Below are positions 16,327-25,166 of a stretch of DNA of 64,000 bases, piece after piece. The stretch covers positions 62,001-126,000 of the forward strand of contig NZ_JAATNW010000006.1 of assembly GCF_012911815.1 (NCBI RefSeq). Direction: 5' to 3'. Numbering within the stretch: the stretch's first letter is position 1; every line of letters starts with the position of its first letter. Source of the DNA: Alteromonas ponticola. GTDB taxonomy: Bacteria; Pseudomonadota; Gammaproteobacteria; Enterobacterales; Alteromonadaceae. Position numbers and translations under genes: made by a program. The notes under the pieces are model-generated. The model was not told the DNA's origin, ran no database searches, and saw only the letters and a list, made by a program, of their open reading frames with translations.

Positions 16327-17265
16327 ATGTTAAGCCACAGTTTTTCACCCTCCCCTGCCATTGAGTTGTTATCCAGAAAAGATGTCCTGGCAGTGATCCC
16401 GCTGGTTAAAAATTGTGAGCCATTCGAAGCCGGACTGATCCCCGCCGGTATTGAAGAAGCCAATGCACAAGAGATAAACGAAGTATGGACGGTAACTGAA
16501 GAGGTCAGTAGAGGAAAAACCGGTGAATGTAACTGGTCAAAAACATCCGAACTGATGTGTTTAGCTATCTGGTTGAGTAAGAACGATTGCACCACTATTG
16601 AGGCAGCAACAAAAAACGCTTACGCAGCGATGTTGTCTGTGCTGATGGAAGCCGGCTACCCACACCCTTTCCGTTTCTGGAACTACTTGCCAGGAATCAA
16701 TGCGGGTCAGGGTGACGAAGAGCTTTATAAAAAGTTCTGTACCGGTCGCTTGCAGGCTTTTGAACATTTAGGATATACGCCAGATACGTTTCCGTCCGCC
16801 TCTGCATTAGGTCACCACACAGAGGGTGCCGTGTTTTACGTGTTTGCCAGTGCCACCAAGCCTGTTCACTTTAACAATCAAAACCAGGTGAACGCCTACG
16901 AGTATCCTCGCCAATATGGTATCAGCAGCCCCTCGTTTGCCCGCGCCACTGCGCTGACACTGCAACAATCACCGTATTTATTTATATCGGGCACGGCGAG
17001 CATCATTGGTCACAAAACGGTTGAAGCAGGAAACCTTGAGCGTCAATTACACGTGACCATGACTAACATCGAACATTTACTGGAACACGCCAATCCAGAT
17101 AACCGAACCTTGTCCACCTTTAAAGTGTATGTGCGCCACCCTCACCATGTGCAGCGCACTAAAGACTGGCTTGAACAGCGTTACCCCGGGGTTGATGCGG
17201 TGTATACCCTGGCGGATATCTGTCGCAGTGACTTACTGGTAGAAATAGAGTGTTTCTGCCGGTAG
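16327..17265 (+). CDS. Chorismatase (XanB2/Hyg5/FkbO family)
   Basis: 312 aa. Converts chorismate to a hydroxybenzoate (3- and/or 4-HBA in XanB2; 3-HBA in Hyg5) plus pyruvate. The family pattern is clear: FRFWNYLPGIN, then KKFCTGRLQAF, SASALG, YEYPRQYG, and a RidA-like C-terminus with FISGTASIIGH and ICRSDLLVEIE. C299 in that last block lies where, as I recall, a Cys distinguishes Hyg5-type 3-HBA enzymes from FkbO. It starts a second plus-strand operon divergent from the AMP-ligase. Together the two would make and activate the aromatic starter of the polyene, as in xanthomonadin synthesis. Confidence 0.9.
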   Translation: MLSHSFSPSPAIELLSRKDVLAVIPLVKNCEPFEAGLIPAGIEEANAQEINEVWTVTEEVSRGKTGECNWSKTSELMCLAIWLSKNDCTTIEAATKNAYAAMLSVLMEAGYPHPFRFWNYLPGINAGQGDEELYKKFCTGRLQAFEHLGYTPDTFPSASALGHHTEGAVFYVFASATKPVHFNNQNQVNAYEYPRQYGISSPSFARATALTLQQSPYLFISGTASIIGHKTVEAGNLERQLHVTMTNIEHLLEHANPDNRTLSTFKVYVRHPHHVQRTKDWLEQRYPGVDAVYTLADICRSDLLVEIECFCR

Positions 17266-17275
17266 TTATCAGTAA

Positions 17276-18082
17276 GTGAAGTCAAAGAGCCTGTTCGTGA
17301 AGTATTTTCGCTTATCTAAACTCTGGCAGCTTCTTAGTGCGGCTGTGTGCTATAGCGTGTTCGCTTTTGGGGCGTTGCTAGTGGGCCTTTTTTTCCGTTT
17401 GCTAAACCCGGTTTCATTTATTTCGCCCGCCACCAAACAAACCTGGATCCGCTGGTGCATTCACAAAGGTTGCTTATCTTTCATTCGGCTTATGCGACTG
17501 TTTGGGTTGATTCGATACAGCTTTGATGTGCAGTCAATGCATTGCGCCCAACCCGGTCACATTATTATTGCCAATCACCCTACGCTAATTGATGTGGTGT
17601 TGCTGTTAGCAGTGAACAGGCAGATGTGCTGCTTTGTTAAGGGCGCCGTGTGGGATAATTTTTTTACCGGGGCGGTAGCCAAACAGGCCGGCTTTATTCC
17701 TAATCATTCTGAACAGCTGCTAACCATGGCGGCGGCCAAACTTAAGGCTGGTGAGAATATTTTGATTTTTCCGGAAGGTACGCGTACTAAGCATGATAAT
17801 ACTATTCACTTTAAACGCGGTGCTGCTAATATGGCGGTGGCAGTGAATGCGGCGATCATGCCGGTACTGATAAAATGCCATCCCGGGGCGTTAAAAAAGG
17901 GCGATAAATGGTATGATATCCCGGATGGCGGCCCCGTTTTCGAGTTAAAATCAGGCCAGTTACTCCAATTGCATGAGTGTATTGATACCTCACTGCCCAG
18001 ACCAAAACAGTATCGCCATCTGACCGATTTTTTAACCCGGTATTACCAGGACTGGTTAGCGGTAGAAACACACAAACAATAA
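17276..18082 (+). CDS. PlsC-type 1-acylglycerol-phosphate acyltransferase-like protein (ApeD-like)
   Basis: 268 aa with one N-terminal hydrophobic segment (about 20-42). The H-x4-D motif is NHPTLIDVV with H101 and D106, and FPEGTRT lies at about 165-171. The start is the GTG at 17276; another GTG seven codons later is possible. It follows the chorismatase gene by 10 bp. Aryl polyene clusters carry such an acyltransferase besides the LpxL-like one, consistent with building a lipid-linked product, but the acceptor is unknown. Confidence 0.88.
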   Translation: MKSKSLFVKYFRLSKLWQLLSAAVCYSVFAFGALLVGLFFRLLNPVSFISPATKQTWIRWCIHKGCLSFIRLMRLFGLIRYSFDVQSMHCAQPGHIIIANHPTLIDVVLLLAVNRQMCCFVKGAVWDNFFTGAVAKQAGFIPNHSEQLLTMAAAKLKAGENILIFPEGTRTKHDNTIHFKRGAANMAVAVNAAIMPVLIKCHPGALKKGDKWYDIPDGGPVFELKSGQLLQLHECIDTSLPRPKQYRHLTDFLTRYYQDWLAVETHKQ

Positions 18083-18119
18083 TAATTAAGTCTGTAATAA
18101 TTAATGTATTGGACAGTAT

Positions 18120-18380
18120 ATGAACGAGCAAAAAGAAAACATATTAGCGCAAATCAGATCAACTCTGGTTGACCTGTTTGAATTGGAAGAAGCTGAAATC
18201 GTACCCGAAGCCAGGTTATATGAAGATCTGGATATCGACAGCATTGATGCGGTTGATTTACTGGTTGACCTCAAGAAAACCATCAGCGTCGAAATTACGC
18301 CATCGCAGTTTAAACAGGTTCGAACCATTCAGGATGTGGTAGATGTGTTCGCCGAATTATCATCTCGCGCTAAAGCCTAA
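18120..18380 (+). CDS. Acyl carrier protein (second)
   Basis: 86 aa. Phosphopantetheine motif YEDLDIDSIDAVDLL with S41 as the attachment residue. It differs clearly from the first ACP, so the two probably have distinct jobs, for example one loading the aryl starter and one carrying the chain. It lies 37 bp after the PlsC-like gene and 6 bp before the thioesterase gene in the second operon. Confidence 0.93.
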   Translation: MNEQKENILAQIRSTLVDLFELEEAEIVPEARLYEDLDIDSIDAVDLLVDLKKTISVEITPSQFKQVRTIQDVVDVFAELSSRAKA

Positions 18381-18386
18381 ATTGTT

Positions 18387-18812
18387 ATGAAGCGAGTTGC
18401 GCTTAACTACGAAATTCCGTTTTTCGATGTCGACACTTATCGTATCGTCTGGCACGGCAATTACCCCAAATATATCGAAATGGCACGCTGTGCGTTGCTT
18501 AACCAGCTTGGTTGTCCTTACAGTGTGATGGAAGAAAATGGCTTCTTCTTTCCCATTGTGGACATTCAGGTTAAGTATATTAAACCGCTGTTATTTGAAC
18601 AAAAAGTGGTTATTGAGGCGTGGCTGGCGGAATGGGAAAATCGCCTCATCATAAAATACGTGATTAAAGATCAGGCAACAGGTGAAGTCTATACCAAGGC
18701 TAAGACCAAGCAGTTCGCAGTTTCCGTGTCGGATCATGTGACCCATTATGTTTCTCCGCCGTTTTTAGTTAACGCGGTTGATGCGTGGTTGAAGCAGCAT
18801 GAATCTGCCTGA
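18387..18812 (+). CDS. Hot-dog acyl-CoA/ACP thioesterase (4-hydroxybenzoyl-CoA thioesterase/YbgC type)
   Basis: 141 aa. The opening FFDVDTYRIVWHGNYPKYIEMAR matches the 4HBT pattern of an Asp pair followed by H-x-N-Y, with D14 and D16 as candidate catalytic residues. Corresponds to ApeK-like proteins. It could release product from ACP or edit wrongly loaded carriers. Its end overlaps the LolA-like gene by 14 bp, so expression is coupled with the export genes. Confidence 0.88.
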   Translation: MKRVALNYEIPFFDVDTYRIVWHGNYPKYIEMARCALLNQLGCPYSVMEENGFFFPIVDIQVKYIKPLLFEQKVVIEAWLAEWENRLIIKYVIKDQATGEVYTKAKTKQFAVSVSDHVTHYVSPPFLVNAVDAWLKQHESA

Positions 18813-19500
18813 CAGCGTGTGGCGATGGCTTTTGGGGGGCATGGTTCTGCTCGTTTCAAGCTGGCTATCTGCGGATGAGGGCAATGCAGACGAGAAAGCC
18901 CTGTTAACCGATCTGTTCCCTTCAAAGTGTCACTTCTCCGGGCAGTTTACGCAAACCAAAGCGGTTGCCGGCCTGCCTGTGCCGCTGAAATCCAATGGTG
19001 ATTTTTTCTTTTCCTGTGATTTAGGGCTTATCTGGCGTACCCATGAGCCGTTTAACGAAGCCATTTTATACGTCAACAGCACCAATAATTTTCGTGTCAA
19101 TGAGGATGGTTCGCTTGCGTCACTGACTGGCGTTACCCGCTATATTATGTCCAACGTATTTGTGAAGTTACTTAAAGGTGATGCAGCCTACTTTATCGAC
19201 GAATTTGCCATTTCACAGGCGGATGACGATGCGTCGATTACCCTGACGCCACAAAGTGACTTTATGAAAAAGGGTATCCAGCATATCCGCTTTAACAAAA
19301 GCGAAAGCGAAGACCTGGGCATCACACTGTTCGTCGATGTCATGGATGCCACCGGCCAGGCAACCCACGTCAGCATAGATACAATTGTGCACTATGATAT
19401 AGAAGGAAAGCGACGCGCATTTGAGCAATGTGAGAAGTTATACTCGCAACACACTGATTGGTGTCAGGTATTGCGTTCACCTTCGCGCGTTCGACAATAA
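18799..19500 (+). CDS. LolA-like periplasmic carrier (ApeL-like)
   Basis: 233 aa with an N-terminal signal peptide (hydrophobic about 8-24, then SADEG). The mature part follows the LolA pattern: HFSGQFTQTK, a pale beta-strand repeat, and NLGLIWRTHEPFNEAILY. It should ferry the hydrophobic pigment-lipid across the periplasm to the outer membrane. It lies directly before, and overlaps by one base, the MMPL exporter gene, the constant arrangement in aryl polyene clusters. Confidence 0.85.
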   Translation: MNLPDSVWRWLLGGMVLLVSSWLSADEGNADEKALLTDLFPSKCHFSGQFTQTKAVAGLPVPLKSNGDFFFSCDLGLIWRTHEPFNEAILYVNSTNNFRVNEDGSLASLTGVTRYIMSNVFVKLLKGDAAYFIDEFAISQADDDASITLTPQSDFMKKGIQHIRFNKSESEDLGITLFVDVMDATGQATHVSIDTIVHYDIEGKRRAFEQCEKLYSQHTDWCQVLRSPSRVRQ

Positions 19501-21812
19501 TGACGCTATTTGTGCGCATCGTTTTTATCGCTGTGGTGCTACTGACGATCGCTTTTTTTGCGTTCAATTCCCAACACATTCGCATTGACACCAATCTAAA
19601 CGATCTTAACCCACAACAGATCAACGATGCCGACTTGAAAGCAGCGCTTGACTTACTTTCGCAGGATGTTAGTCATCGTTTTGTAATGGTGGTAAAAGGC
19701 CGTGACGTGAAGCAGGTGGCCAATGCCAGCGCTGCATTGAAGCGTGAATTAGATACGCTGCCTGCACTGACGGTCATTGTGGATGAGCAAGTGCAGTCGA
19801 ATTATCTACAGGCAGTAACCCCATTTCGTTTTAACTTTCTCAACGACGCCCAACGTCAGGCGCTTAGCGAAAACACGGCTGAACAGCTTGCGACGCAAGC
19901 ACAGCGCAAATTGTATCAGCTCGGTGACGGCGTCAGACTCATTCCCTTCGAACAGGATCCGCTTGGCTGGTTCTCTGATTATGTACTGGCCCGATTTGAC
20001 CAGCTCAATGTGACCAGCAATATTTCGCGTGGCAGTGACGATACCTTTACCTCCTTTGTGGTTTCGTTTACTGAGTATCCGGCAAGTCTGGCTGAACAAG
20101 AAAATCTGTATCAGCTCATCCAGGCACTTAAAGCCTCAGTAAGTGAACAGTTTCAGGTCACTGTGTTGAATTCAGGCATGTTTTTCTTTGCGGTAGACTC
20201 AGCACAATCGGCCAAAGCGGATATACAACTGATTGCGGTCGGCTCCATTGTGGGTATCCTGGTGTTGATGCTGGTGGTCTTCCGCTCATTGCTGCCTTTA
20301 TTGCTGTCACTGGGGTCTATCGCAATCGGCGTGGGTTTTGGGGTGGTGTCCAGTACGCTGATGTTCGGCTCTATTCATATCCTGACCATCGTGTTTGGTG
20401 CCAGTCTGATAGGCATAGTGGTGGATTATTCACTGCACTATTTCTACCATTTTTTGTCACATCAACATGCTACGCGTGAAGCGAGTGGGCCCCCACATAC
20501 GCTGTTTCGTGCCATGCTGCTTAGCGTGATCACCTCATTGATTGGCTATGGTGCGCTGGCGCTTTCAGATTTACTTATTCTACAAAAAGTGGCGTTGTTT
20601 TCCTGTTCTGGTCTCGTTATGGCGTGGTTAAGTGTGATGATATTGGGGCCATTGGTTATCAAACGGCCGCTACATGCCCGTCAAACCCTGCTGCGCCGTG
20701 TCATCGACCGCTGTCAGGCACTCTTCGGTCGTCGACCCCGCTTGCTAGCACTCACCGGCGTGGTGCTAGGCTGTGTCGCGGCAGCATTTATTATTGCCGG
20801 ACACATAAAAACAAATGACGATCCCCGTCTTTTCTTTCACGTGTCGCCAGCTTTACTCGCACAAGAGCAGGAAGTGTCGCAATTGACTCAGGTTTATGAG
20901 GCAGGACGTTATCTGCTGGTCAGCGGACCAAACCCGGAAGCGATATTCAGGCAATTAGATACACTTTACACATCGCTGGGGACGGACAGCCAATCACTGT
21001 TAAGTGTGCTTGACTGGTTACCCTCACCGGCGTCACAGACACAAAATTATGAACGCCAGAAGGGGTTGTATACAGATGGTGGCGTGCTGGATCAGTTTAG
21101 CCAACGGCTGGGTCTGGACCCTGCACAGTTTGCAGCGGTGAAGGCAGCCTATCTGGACGCCAATGGCAAGGTGTTAACCTTTACCGAGTTAATGCAGCAG
21201 CTGCCCTCGCTGCCGCCATTGTGGATTGAAACACAAGGTACTTTATATAGTTTTGCACTCGTTCGCAAAGACAGTGATTTGGCCAAAATCGAAGCCGCAA
21301 GTAGCGCCATAACTGGCATCGAATATGTTAACACCCTGGCCAATGCATCCGGGGCGCTTAAAGCACAGCGCGAAACCGGTGCGCAATTACTGTTACTGGC
21401 TTATACCATTATCGCCTTGCTGCTGGCGGTGTATTATCGAAAAATTTCTGCGGTGTTACTGTTGCTGATACCGCTATCCGCCAGCGCTATAACACTTACG
21501 GCGGTGGCATTGATGGGACAGGCGATTACCGTCTTTCATATCATGGCATTGTTTTTAGTTTTAGGCCTGGGTATGGACTATATTATTTTCGCTAAAGAAA
21601 TGGCCGCCCGCCGCGAAACCACCCAGCAGGCGATTTTGTTGTCAGCGGTAACCAGTTTACTTTCTTTCGGGCTGTTGGCATTCAGTTCGATGCCAATAGT
21701 GCAAGCCTTTGGTAGTACCATCTTAATCGGCAATACCATTAATTTTATTGCCGCCATCAGCCTGTTTAACGATCAGCAAACAATTCAGGAGAAAAGACCC
21801 GATGTCGGATAA
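19500..21812 (+). CDS. MMPL/RND-family exporter (ApeM-like)
   Basis: 770 aa with two repeats, each a leading TM helix, a periplasmic domain and a bundle of about five TM helices (around 235-395 and 630-760). Polar residues inside membrane segments, such as GIVVDYSLHY and LGLGMDYIIF, correspond to the proton-relay positions of MMPL proteins. The ATG at 19500 overlaps the previous stop codon (TAATG), which is preferred to an upstream in-frame ATG inside the LolA-like gene. It should move the finished aryl polyene lipid out of the inner membrane to the LolA-like carrier. Confidence 0.92.
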   Translation: MTLFVRIVFIAVVLLTIAFFAFNSQHIRIDTNLNDLNPQQINDADLKAALDLLSQDVSHRFVMVVKGRDVKQVANASAALKRELDTLPALTVIVDEQVQSNYLQAVTPFRFNFLNDAQRQALSENTAEQLATQAQRKLYQLGDGVRLIPFEQDPLGWFSDYVLARFDQLNVTSNISRGSDDTFTSFVVSFTEYPASLAEQENLYQLIQALKASVSEQFQVTVLNSGMFFFAVDSAQSAKADIQLIAVGSIVGILVLMLVVFRSLLPLLLSLGSIAIGVGFGVVSSTLMFGSIHILTIVFGASLIGIVVDYSLHYFYHFLSHQHATREASGPPHTLFRAMLLSVITSLIGYGALALSDLLILQKVALFSCSGLVMAWLSVMILGPLVIKRPLHARQTLLRRVIDRCQALFGRRPRLLALTGVVLGCVAAAFIIAGHIKTNDDPRLFFHVSPALLAQEQEVSQLTQVYEAGRYLLVSGPNPEAIFRQLDTLYTSLGTDSQSLLSVLDWLPSPASQTQNYERQKGLYTDGGVLDQFSQRLGLDPAQFAAVKAAYLDANGKVLTFTELMQQLPSLPPLWIETQGTLYSFALVRKDSDLAKIEAASSAITGIEYVNTLANASGALKAQRETGAQLLLLAYTIIALLLAVYYRKISAVLLLLIPLSASAITLTAVALMGQAITVFHIMALFLVLGLGMDYIIFAKEMAARRETTQQAILLSAVTSLLSFGLLAFSSMPIVQAFGSTILIGNTINFIAAISLFNDQQTIQEKRPDVG

Positions 21813-22533
21813 GAGAAGAGTCTTAGTGACAGGTGCCAGTAGTGGAATTGGTAAAGCCACCGCCTATAAACTGGCCAGTGAAGGCTACGCCGTGGCGGTA
21901 CATTACCGCAGTGGGAAAGACGCGGCGAACGAAATAGTTGAACAGATTACTGCAAATGGCGGAACGGCCAATACCCTGCAATTTGATATCGCCGACCGCG
22001 ATGGTACCCGCACTGCCATCGAGGCGGATATTGACACCCATGGGGCGTACTATGCGGTGATTTGCAATGCGGGTGTGACGAAGGATACCGCCTTCCCAGC
22101 CATGACCAGCGAAGAATGGGATGGTGTTGTGCATACTAATCTGGATGGATTTTACAACGTGCTCCACCCCACTGTCATGCCCATGATCCGTTTACGTCAG
22201 GGAGGCCGCATTGTTACCCTTTCTTCTGTTTCTGGGTTAATGGGGAATCGGGGCCAAACCAATTACAGCGCTTCTAAGGCGGGGATTATCGGCGCGACAA
22301 AAGCGCTGGCGGTGGAGTTAGGCAAGCGTAAAATTACCGTTAACTGCGTGGCCCCCGGCGTTATTGATACCGGCATGACAGAGGGAGTGTTCTCGGAAGA
22401 AGCGAAAAAAATGATACCGTTAGGCTCGTTTGGTCATGTGGATGACGTGGCTGATACGATTGGTTTTCTGGTATCTGACAGTGCCAAATATATTACCCGT
22501 CAGGTAATTAGCGTTAATGGCGGCATGTATTAA
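21802..22533 (+). CDS. 3-oxoacyl-ACP reductase, FabG-like (ApeQ-like)
   Basis: 243-aa short-chain dehydrogenase. TGASSGIGK is the NADP-binding turn, CNAGVT the structural motif, SSVSGLMGN carries the catalytic Ser, and NYSASKAG the Tyr-x3-Lys. VAPGVIDTGMTEGV is typical of FabG. AGGAG lies 10 nt before the ATG, and the first 11 bp overlap the exporter gene. It supplies the ketoreduction step of every polyene cycle. Last clear biosynthetic gene of the cluster. Confidence 0.94.
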   Translation: MSDKRRVLVTGASSGIGKATAYKLASEGYAVAVHYRSGKDAANEIVEQITANGGTANTLQFDIADRDGTRTAIEADIDTHGAYYAVICNAGVTKDTAFPAMTSEEWDGVVHTNLDGFYNVLHPTVMPMIRLRQGGRIVTLSSVSGLMGNRGQTNYSASKAGIIGATKALAVELGKRKITVNCVAPGVIDTGMTEGVFSEEAKKMIPLGSFGHVDDVADTIGFLVSDSAKYITRQVISVNGGMY

Positions 22534-22561
22534 TAAAAAGTAAAAAGTAAAAAGTAAAAAG
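22534..22561 (+). repeat. Four tandem TAAAAAG heptamers reaching into a ribosome-binding site
   Basis: Four exact TAAAAAG units begin immediately after the ketoreductase stop codon. The last unit runs into AAGGAAC, the Shine-Dalgarno of the gene starting at 22572. Slipped-strand changes in copy number would move the upstream context without touching the reading frame. Confidence 0.75.
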
Positions 22562-22571
22562 GAACTTAACC

Positions 22572-23384
22572 ATGAAACAAACGTTATTGTCGCTCTTTGC
22601 GATGCTACTTTCTCTTAATTGTGCAGCCGCACTGAACGAAAATGAACAAAAGCTGGCTGACAAATTACTTTCCGGTGAACTAGGCCAGGCTAAAACGGCT
22701 GCGCAACATATCTATGATCAGGAAATTAGTAATCCTGCATTGATTGATATCGCCGCGGAGATTTTGCTGAAAAAATACGCACGGGCGTACACTTCTGATA
22801 TCGATTCACTAGCGTGGCTGGCGCGGGCCATTGGGGCATCTGAAAATGATCGTTATCACGGAGTGCTGACGGAGGTCATTAACAACACCGAACACAAAAA
22901 ACTGCGCAGACATGCCGAAAAAGCCTTGGATGATCTTCCAGAGCCTGCCAGTGAACAGTATGCAGCAGGGATGTATGCATTGCCCTCTGACCTGTATTCA
23001 CCTGAGGATAAATCTGATCGTAACGCCCGTATAAAAGAACTAATGATGGCGGGCGACCTGAGTTCGTTAAAGCAAGCCGCGCGCGAAGTGGCGAGCAAGC
23101 AGATTGTCGACCAGCAGGTTCTTGATATGACAGCTGAAATTTTACTGCTGCATGCCGCCAGTGCACAGAAGCACCAAATAGATACGTTTGCCTGGCTGAC
23201 GAATGCGATAGGCAGCTCTGGCTCGTCACGTTATGTACATGCATTGATGCAGGTTGAAGAAATCAGCGACAATCGAAAACTGCGCAAGTATGCGGAGAAA
23301 AACCGGGAAAAGCTAGGCGAACCGGTCGGTGAACAATACAAAGCCGGCATGTTTGACCTGCCATTACCTGACTACGATTATTAA
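22572..23384 (+). CDS. Exported helical protein with an internal duplication, unknown function
   Basis: 270 aa. Signal peptide about 1-20 ([16 protein letters not shown]). The mature protein is two homologous units of about 115 residues: both have AEILL, a -WL-x-AIG- helix, a LR(R/K)-x-AEK helix and the closing E(Q)Y-x-AGM(Y/F)-x-LP. The helix-pair pattern looks HEAT/TPR-like, but I do not recognise a family. It follows the ketoreductase gene on the same strand and ends at a strong terminator, so it may be transcribed with the pigment cluster; a part in pigment handling is only a guess. Confidence 0.75.
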   Translation: MKQTLLSLFAMLLSLNCAAALNENEQKLADKLLSGELGQAKTAAQHIYDQEISNPALIDIAAEILLKKYARAYTSDIDSLAWLARAIGASENDRYHGVLTEVINNTEHKKLRRHAEKALDDLPEPASEQYAAGMYALPSDLYSPEDKSDRNARIKELMMAGDLSSLKQAAREVASKQIVDQQVLDMTAEILLLHAASAQKHQIDTFAWLTNAIGSSGSSRYVHALMQVEEISDNRKLRKYAEKNREKLGEPVGEQYKAGMFDLPLPDYDY

Positions 23385-23407
23385 AAAAGGGCGTAACGCC
23401 CTTTTTT
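23383..23407 (+). terminator. Rho-independent terminator closing the pigment cluster
   Basis: GGGCG-TAA-CGCCC flanked by A6 and T6, starting inside the stop codon of the preceding gene. Stem and U-tract are textbook. It separates the cluster from rph. Confidence 0.9.
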
Positions 23408-23515
23408 ACCCTCTGTCGCGCGATAAAATACAAAGTTGGTTTTCATGCTGGTACTCGACTGCGTTATACTTGTGGTTTATCGATATCATTAAAGCTAATT
23501 CCAACGGAGATCACT

Positions 23516-24229
23516 ATGCGTCCAAGCGGCAGAACCGCCAGTCAGATTCGCCCTGTCACCTTAACCAGAAATTATACCTGTCATGCAGAAGGTTCTGTAT
23601 TGGTTGAGTTTGGCAACACCAAGGTACTGTGTAATGCTACCGTGGTAGAAGGAGTGCCGCGTTTTATGAAGGGCATGGGTAAAGGCTGGGTGACGGCGGA
23701 ATACAGCATGTTACCGCGTGCAACCCATACCCGCAGTGATCGCGAAGCAGCGCGTGGAAAGCAAGGTGGTCGCACGCTTGAAATACAGCGCTTAATTGCC
23801 CGTTCACTGCGTGCCGCGGTCGATCTTAAACTACTAGGCGAAAATACCATTACGCTTGATTGCGACGTGATACAGGCGGATGGCGGCACGCGCACGGCGT
23901 CAATTACGGGTGCCTGCGTTGCGCTGGTTGACGCATTAACGTATATGCGTAGTAAAGGCATCATCAAGACTAACCCACTTAAACATATGATAGCCGCACT
24001 GTCAGTGGGAATTTACAAAGGCATGCCGGTGGCCGACCTGGAATATACCGAAGACTCTGCTGCGGACACTGATATGAATATCGTTATGACCGAAACCGGT
24101 AAACTCATTGAAGTACAAGGTACAGCAGAGGCAGAGCCTTTCTCGTTCGAAGAAATGAATGAGATGCTGGAAATCGCCAGACATGGCTTACGCGAGCTGT
24201 TTGATATCCAAAAATCAGCGCTGGCGTAG
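23516..24229 (+). CDS. rph: Ribonuclease PH
   Basis: 237 aa, full length. Phosphorolytic 3'-5' exoribonuclease that trims tRNA 3' ends. It opens [14 protein letters not shown], and carries the family blocks [42 protein letters not shown] and [18 protein letters not shown] at 23516 with ACGGAG upstream; a TATACT hexamer at 23465-23470 is a possible -10. rph-pyrE is the standard gammaproteobacterial pair. The usual divergent neighbour yicC has been displaced by the pigment cluster. Confidence 0.97.
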   Translation: MRPSGRTASQIRPVTLTRNYTCHAEGSVLVEFGNTKVLCNATVVEGVPRFMKGMGKGWVTAEYSMLPRATHTRSDREAARGKQGGRTLEIQRLIARSLRAAVDLKLLGENTITLDCDVIQADGGTRTASITGACVALVDALTYMRSKGIIKTNPLKHMIAALSVGIYKGMPVADLEYTEDSAADTDMNIVMTETGKLIEVQGTAEAEPFSFEEMNEMLEIARHGLRELFDIQKSALA

Positions 24230-24238
24230 GGGGCACAC

Positions 24239-24886
24239 ATGCAGGATTTTCAGCGAGAATTTATCGAATTTGCCATTGCACGCAATGTACTGAAATTTGG
24301 TGAGTTTACGTTAAAGTCTGGTCGTAAAAGCCCGTATTTTTTTAATGCAGGGCTATTTAACAAGGGCGGTGATTTGGCCAGGTTAGGGCGCTATTACGCC
24401 GCTGCGCTGACCCATGCCAAAATTGACTTTGATTTATTGTTCGGACCTGCATACAAGGGCATCCCAATCGCCACCACCACCGCCGTTGCTATGTATGATC
24501 ACTACGGCGTCGATTTACCTTACTGCTTTAACCGCAAAGAAGCTAAAGCGCACGGTGAAGGTGGAACGCTGGTAGGCAGTGAACTCAAAGGCAAAGTGAT
24601 GCTGGTGGATGATGTGATCACCGCAGGTACCGCCATTCGTGAGTCCATGGACATAATCAATGCGCACAACGCATCACTGGCTGGTGTGTTGATTGCACTG
24701 AATCGTCAGGAACGCGGTAACGGTGACTTGTCTGCCATTCAGGAAGTAGAACGTGATTATGGCACCAGGGTGGTATCAATTGTGGCGCTGGATGATGTGA
24801 TTACTTATCTTAAAGAACAGGGCCAGTCGGCTGCACATGTGGATGCCATTGAAGCGTACCGTAACCAGTATGGTATTAGTGGCTGA
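24239..24886 (+). CDS. pyrE: Orotate phosphoribosyltransferase
   Basis: 215 aa, full length. Makes OMP from orotate and PRPP in pyrimidine synthesis. The PRPP loop is [13 protein letters not shown], and the conserved [13 protein letters not shown] and [14 protein letters not shown] segments are present. It lies 9 bp after rph, and its last base is the first base of the next ATG. No attenuator hairpin like that of E. coli pyrE is visible in the 9-bp gap. Confidence 0.97.
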   Translation: MQDFQREFIEFAIARNVLKFGEFTLKSGRKSPYFFNAGLFNKGGDLARLGRYYAAALTHAKIDFDLLFGPAYKGIPIATTTAVAMYDHYGVDLPYCFNRKEAKAHGEGGTLVGSELKGKVMLVDDVITAGTAIRESMDIINAHNASLAGVLIALNRQERGNGDLSAIQEVERDYGTRVVSIVALDDVITYLKEQGQSAAHVDAIEAYRNQYGISG

Positions 24887-25134
24887 TGTCGACATCTGCG
24901 GTACCGGTCACTGACACTACGCTGGATACGTTGGGCTTGCGCTGTCCCGAACCGGTAATGATGACCCGACTGACCTTACGCAAAATGGCGGCAGGACAGT
25001 CATTACTGGTGACCGCGGATGATCCTTCCACTGCGCGCGACATTCCCAGTTTCTGTCAGTTCATGCAGCATACATTGGTATACAGTCAAACCGAGACATT
25101 GCCTTATCAGTTTGTCATCAAAAAAGGGGCATAA
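24886..25134 (+). CDS. TusA-family sulfur carrier protein
   Basis: 82 aa. The TusA signature [22 protein letters not shown] includes the active Cys in [19 protein letters not shown] follows with a second Cys as in many TusA/YedF-type proteins. It shares one base with pyrE (TGATG), so translation is coupled. E. coli tusA is not next to pyrE, so this could be tusA itself or a paralogous sulfurtransferase; I leave the symbol empty. Confidence 0.88.
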   Translation: MSTSAVPVTDTTLDTLGLRCPEPVMMTRLTLRKMAAGQSLLVTADDPSTARDIPSFCQFMQHTLVYSQTETLPYQFVIKKGA

Positions 25135-25145
25135 TGCCCCTTTTT
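25121..25145. terminator. Bidirectional rho-independent terminator
   Basis: AAAAAGGGGCA (25121-25131), loop TAA, TGCCCCTTTTT (25135-25145). The 11-bp stem is perfect with A- and T-runs on both sides, so it serves both the TusA-like gene, whose stop codon it overlaps, and the convergent DUF1206 gene. Confidence 0.9.
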
Positions 25146-25166
25146 CAGTTTAGTTCAGATAACGCC

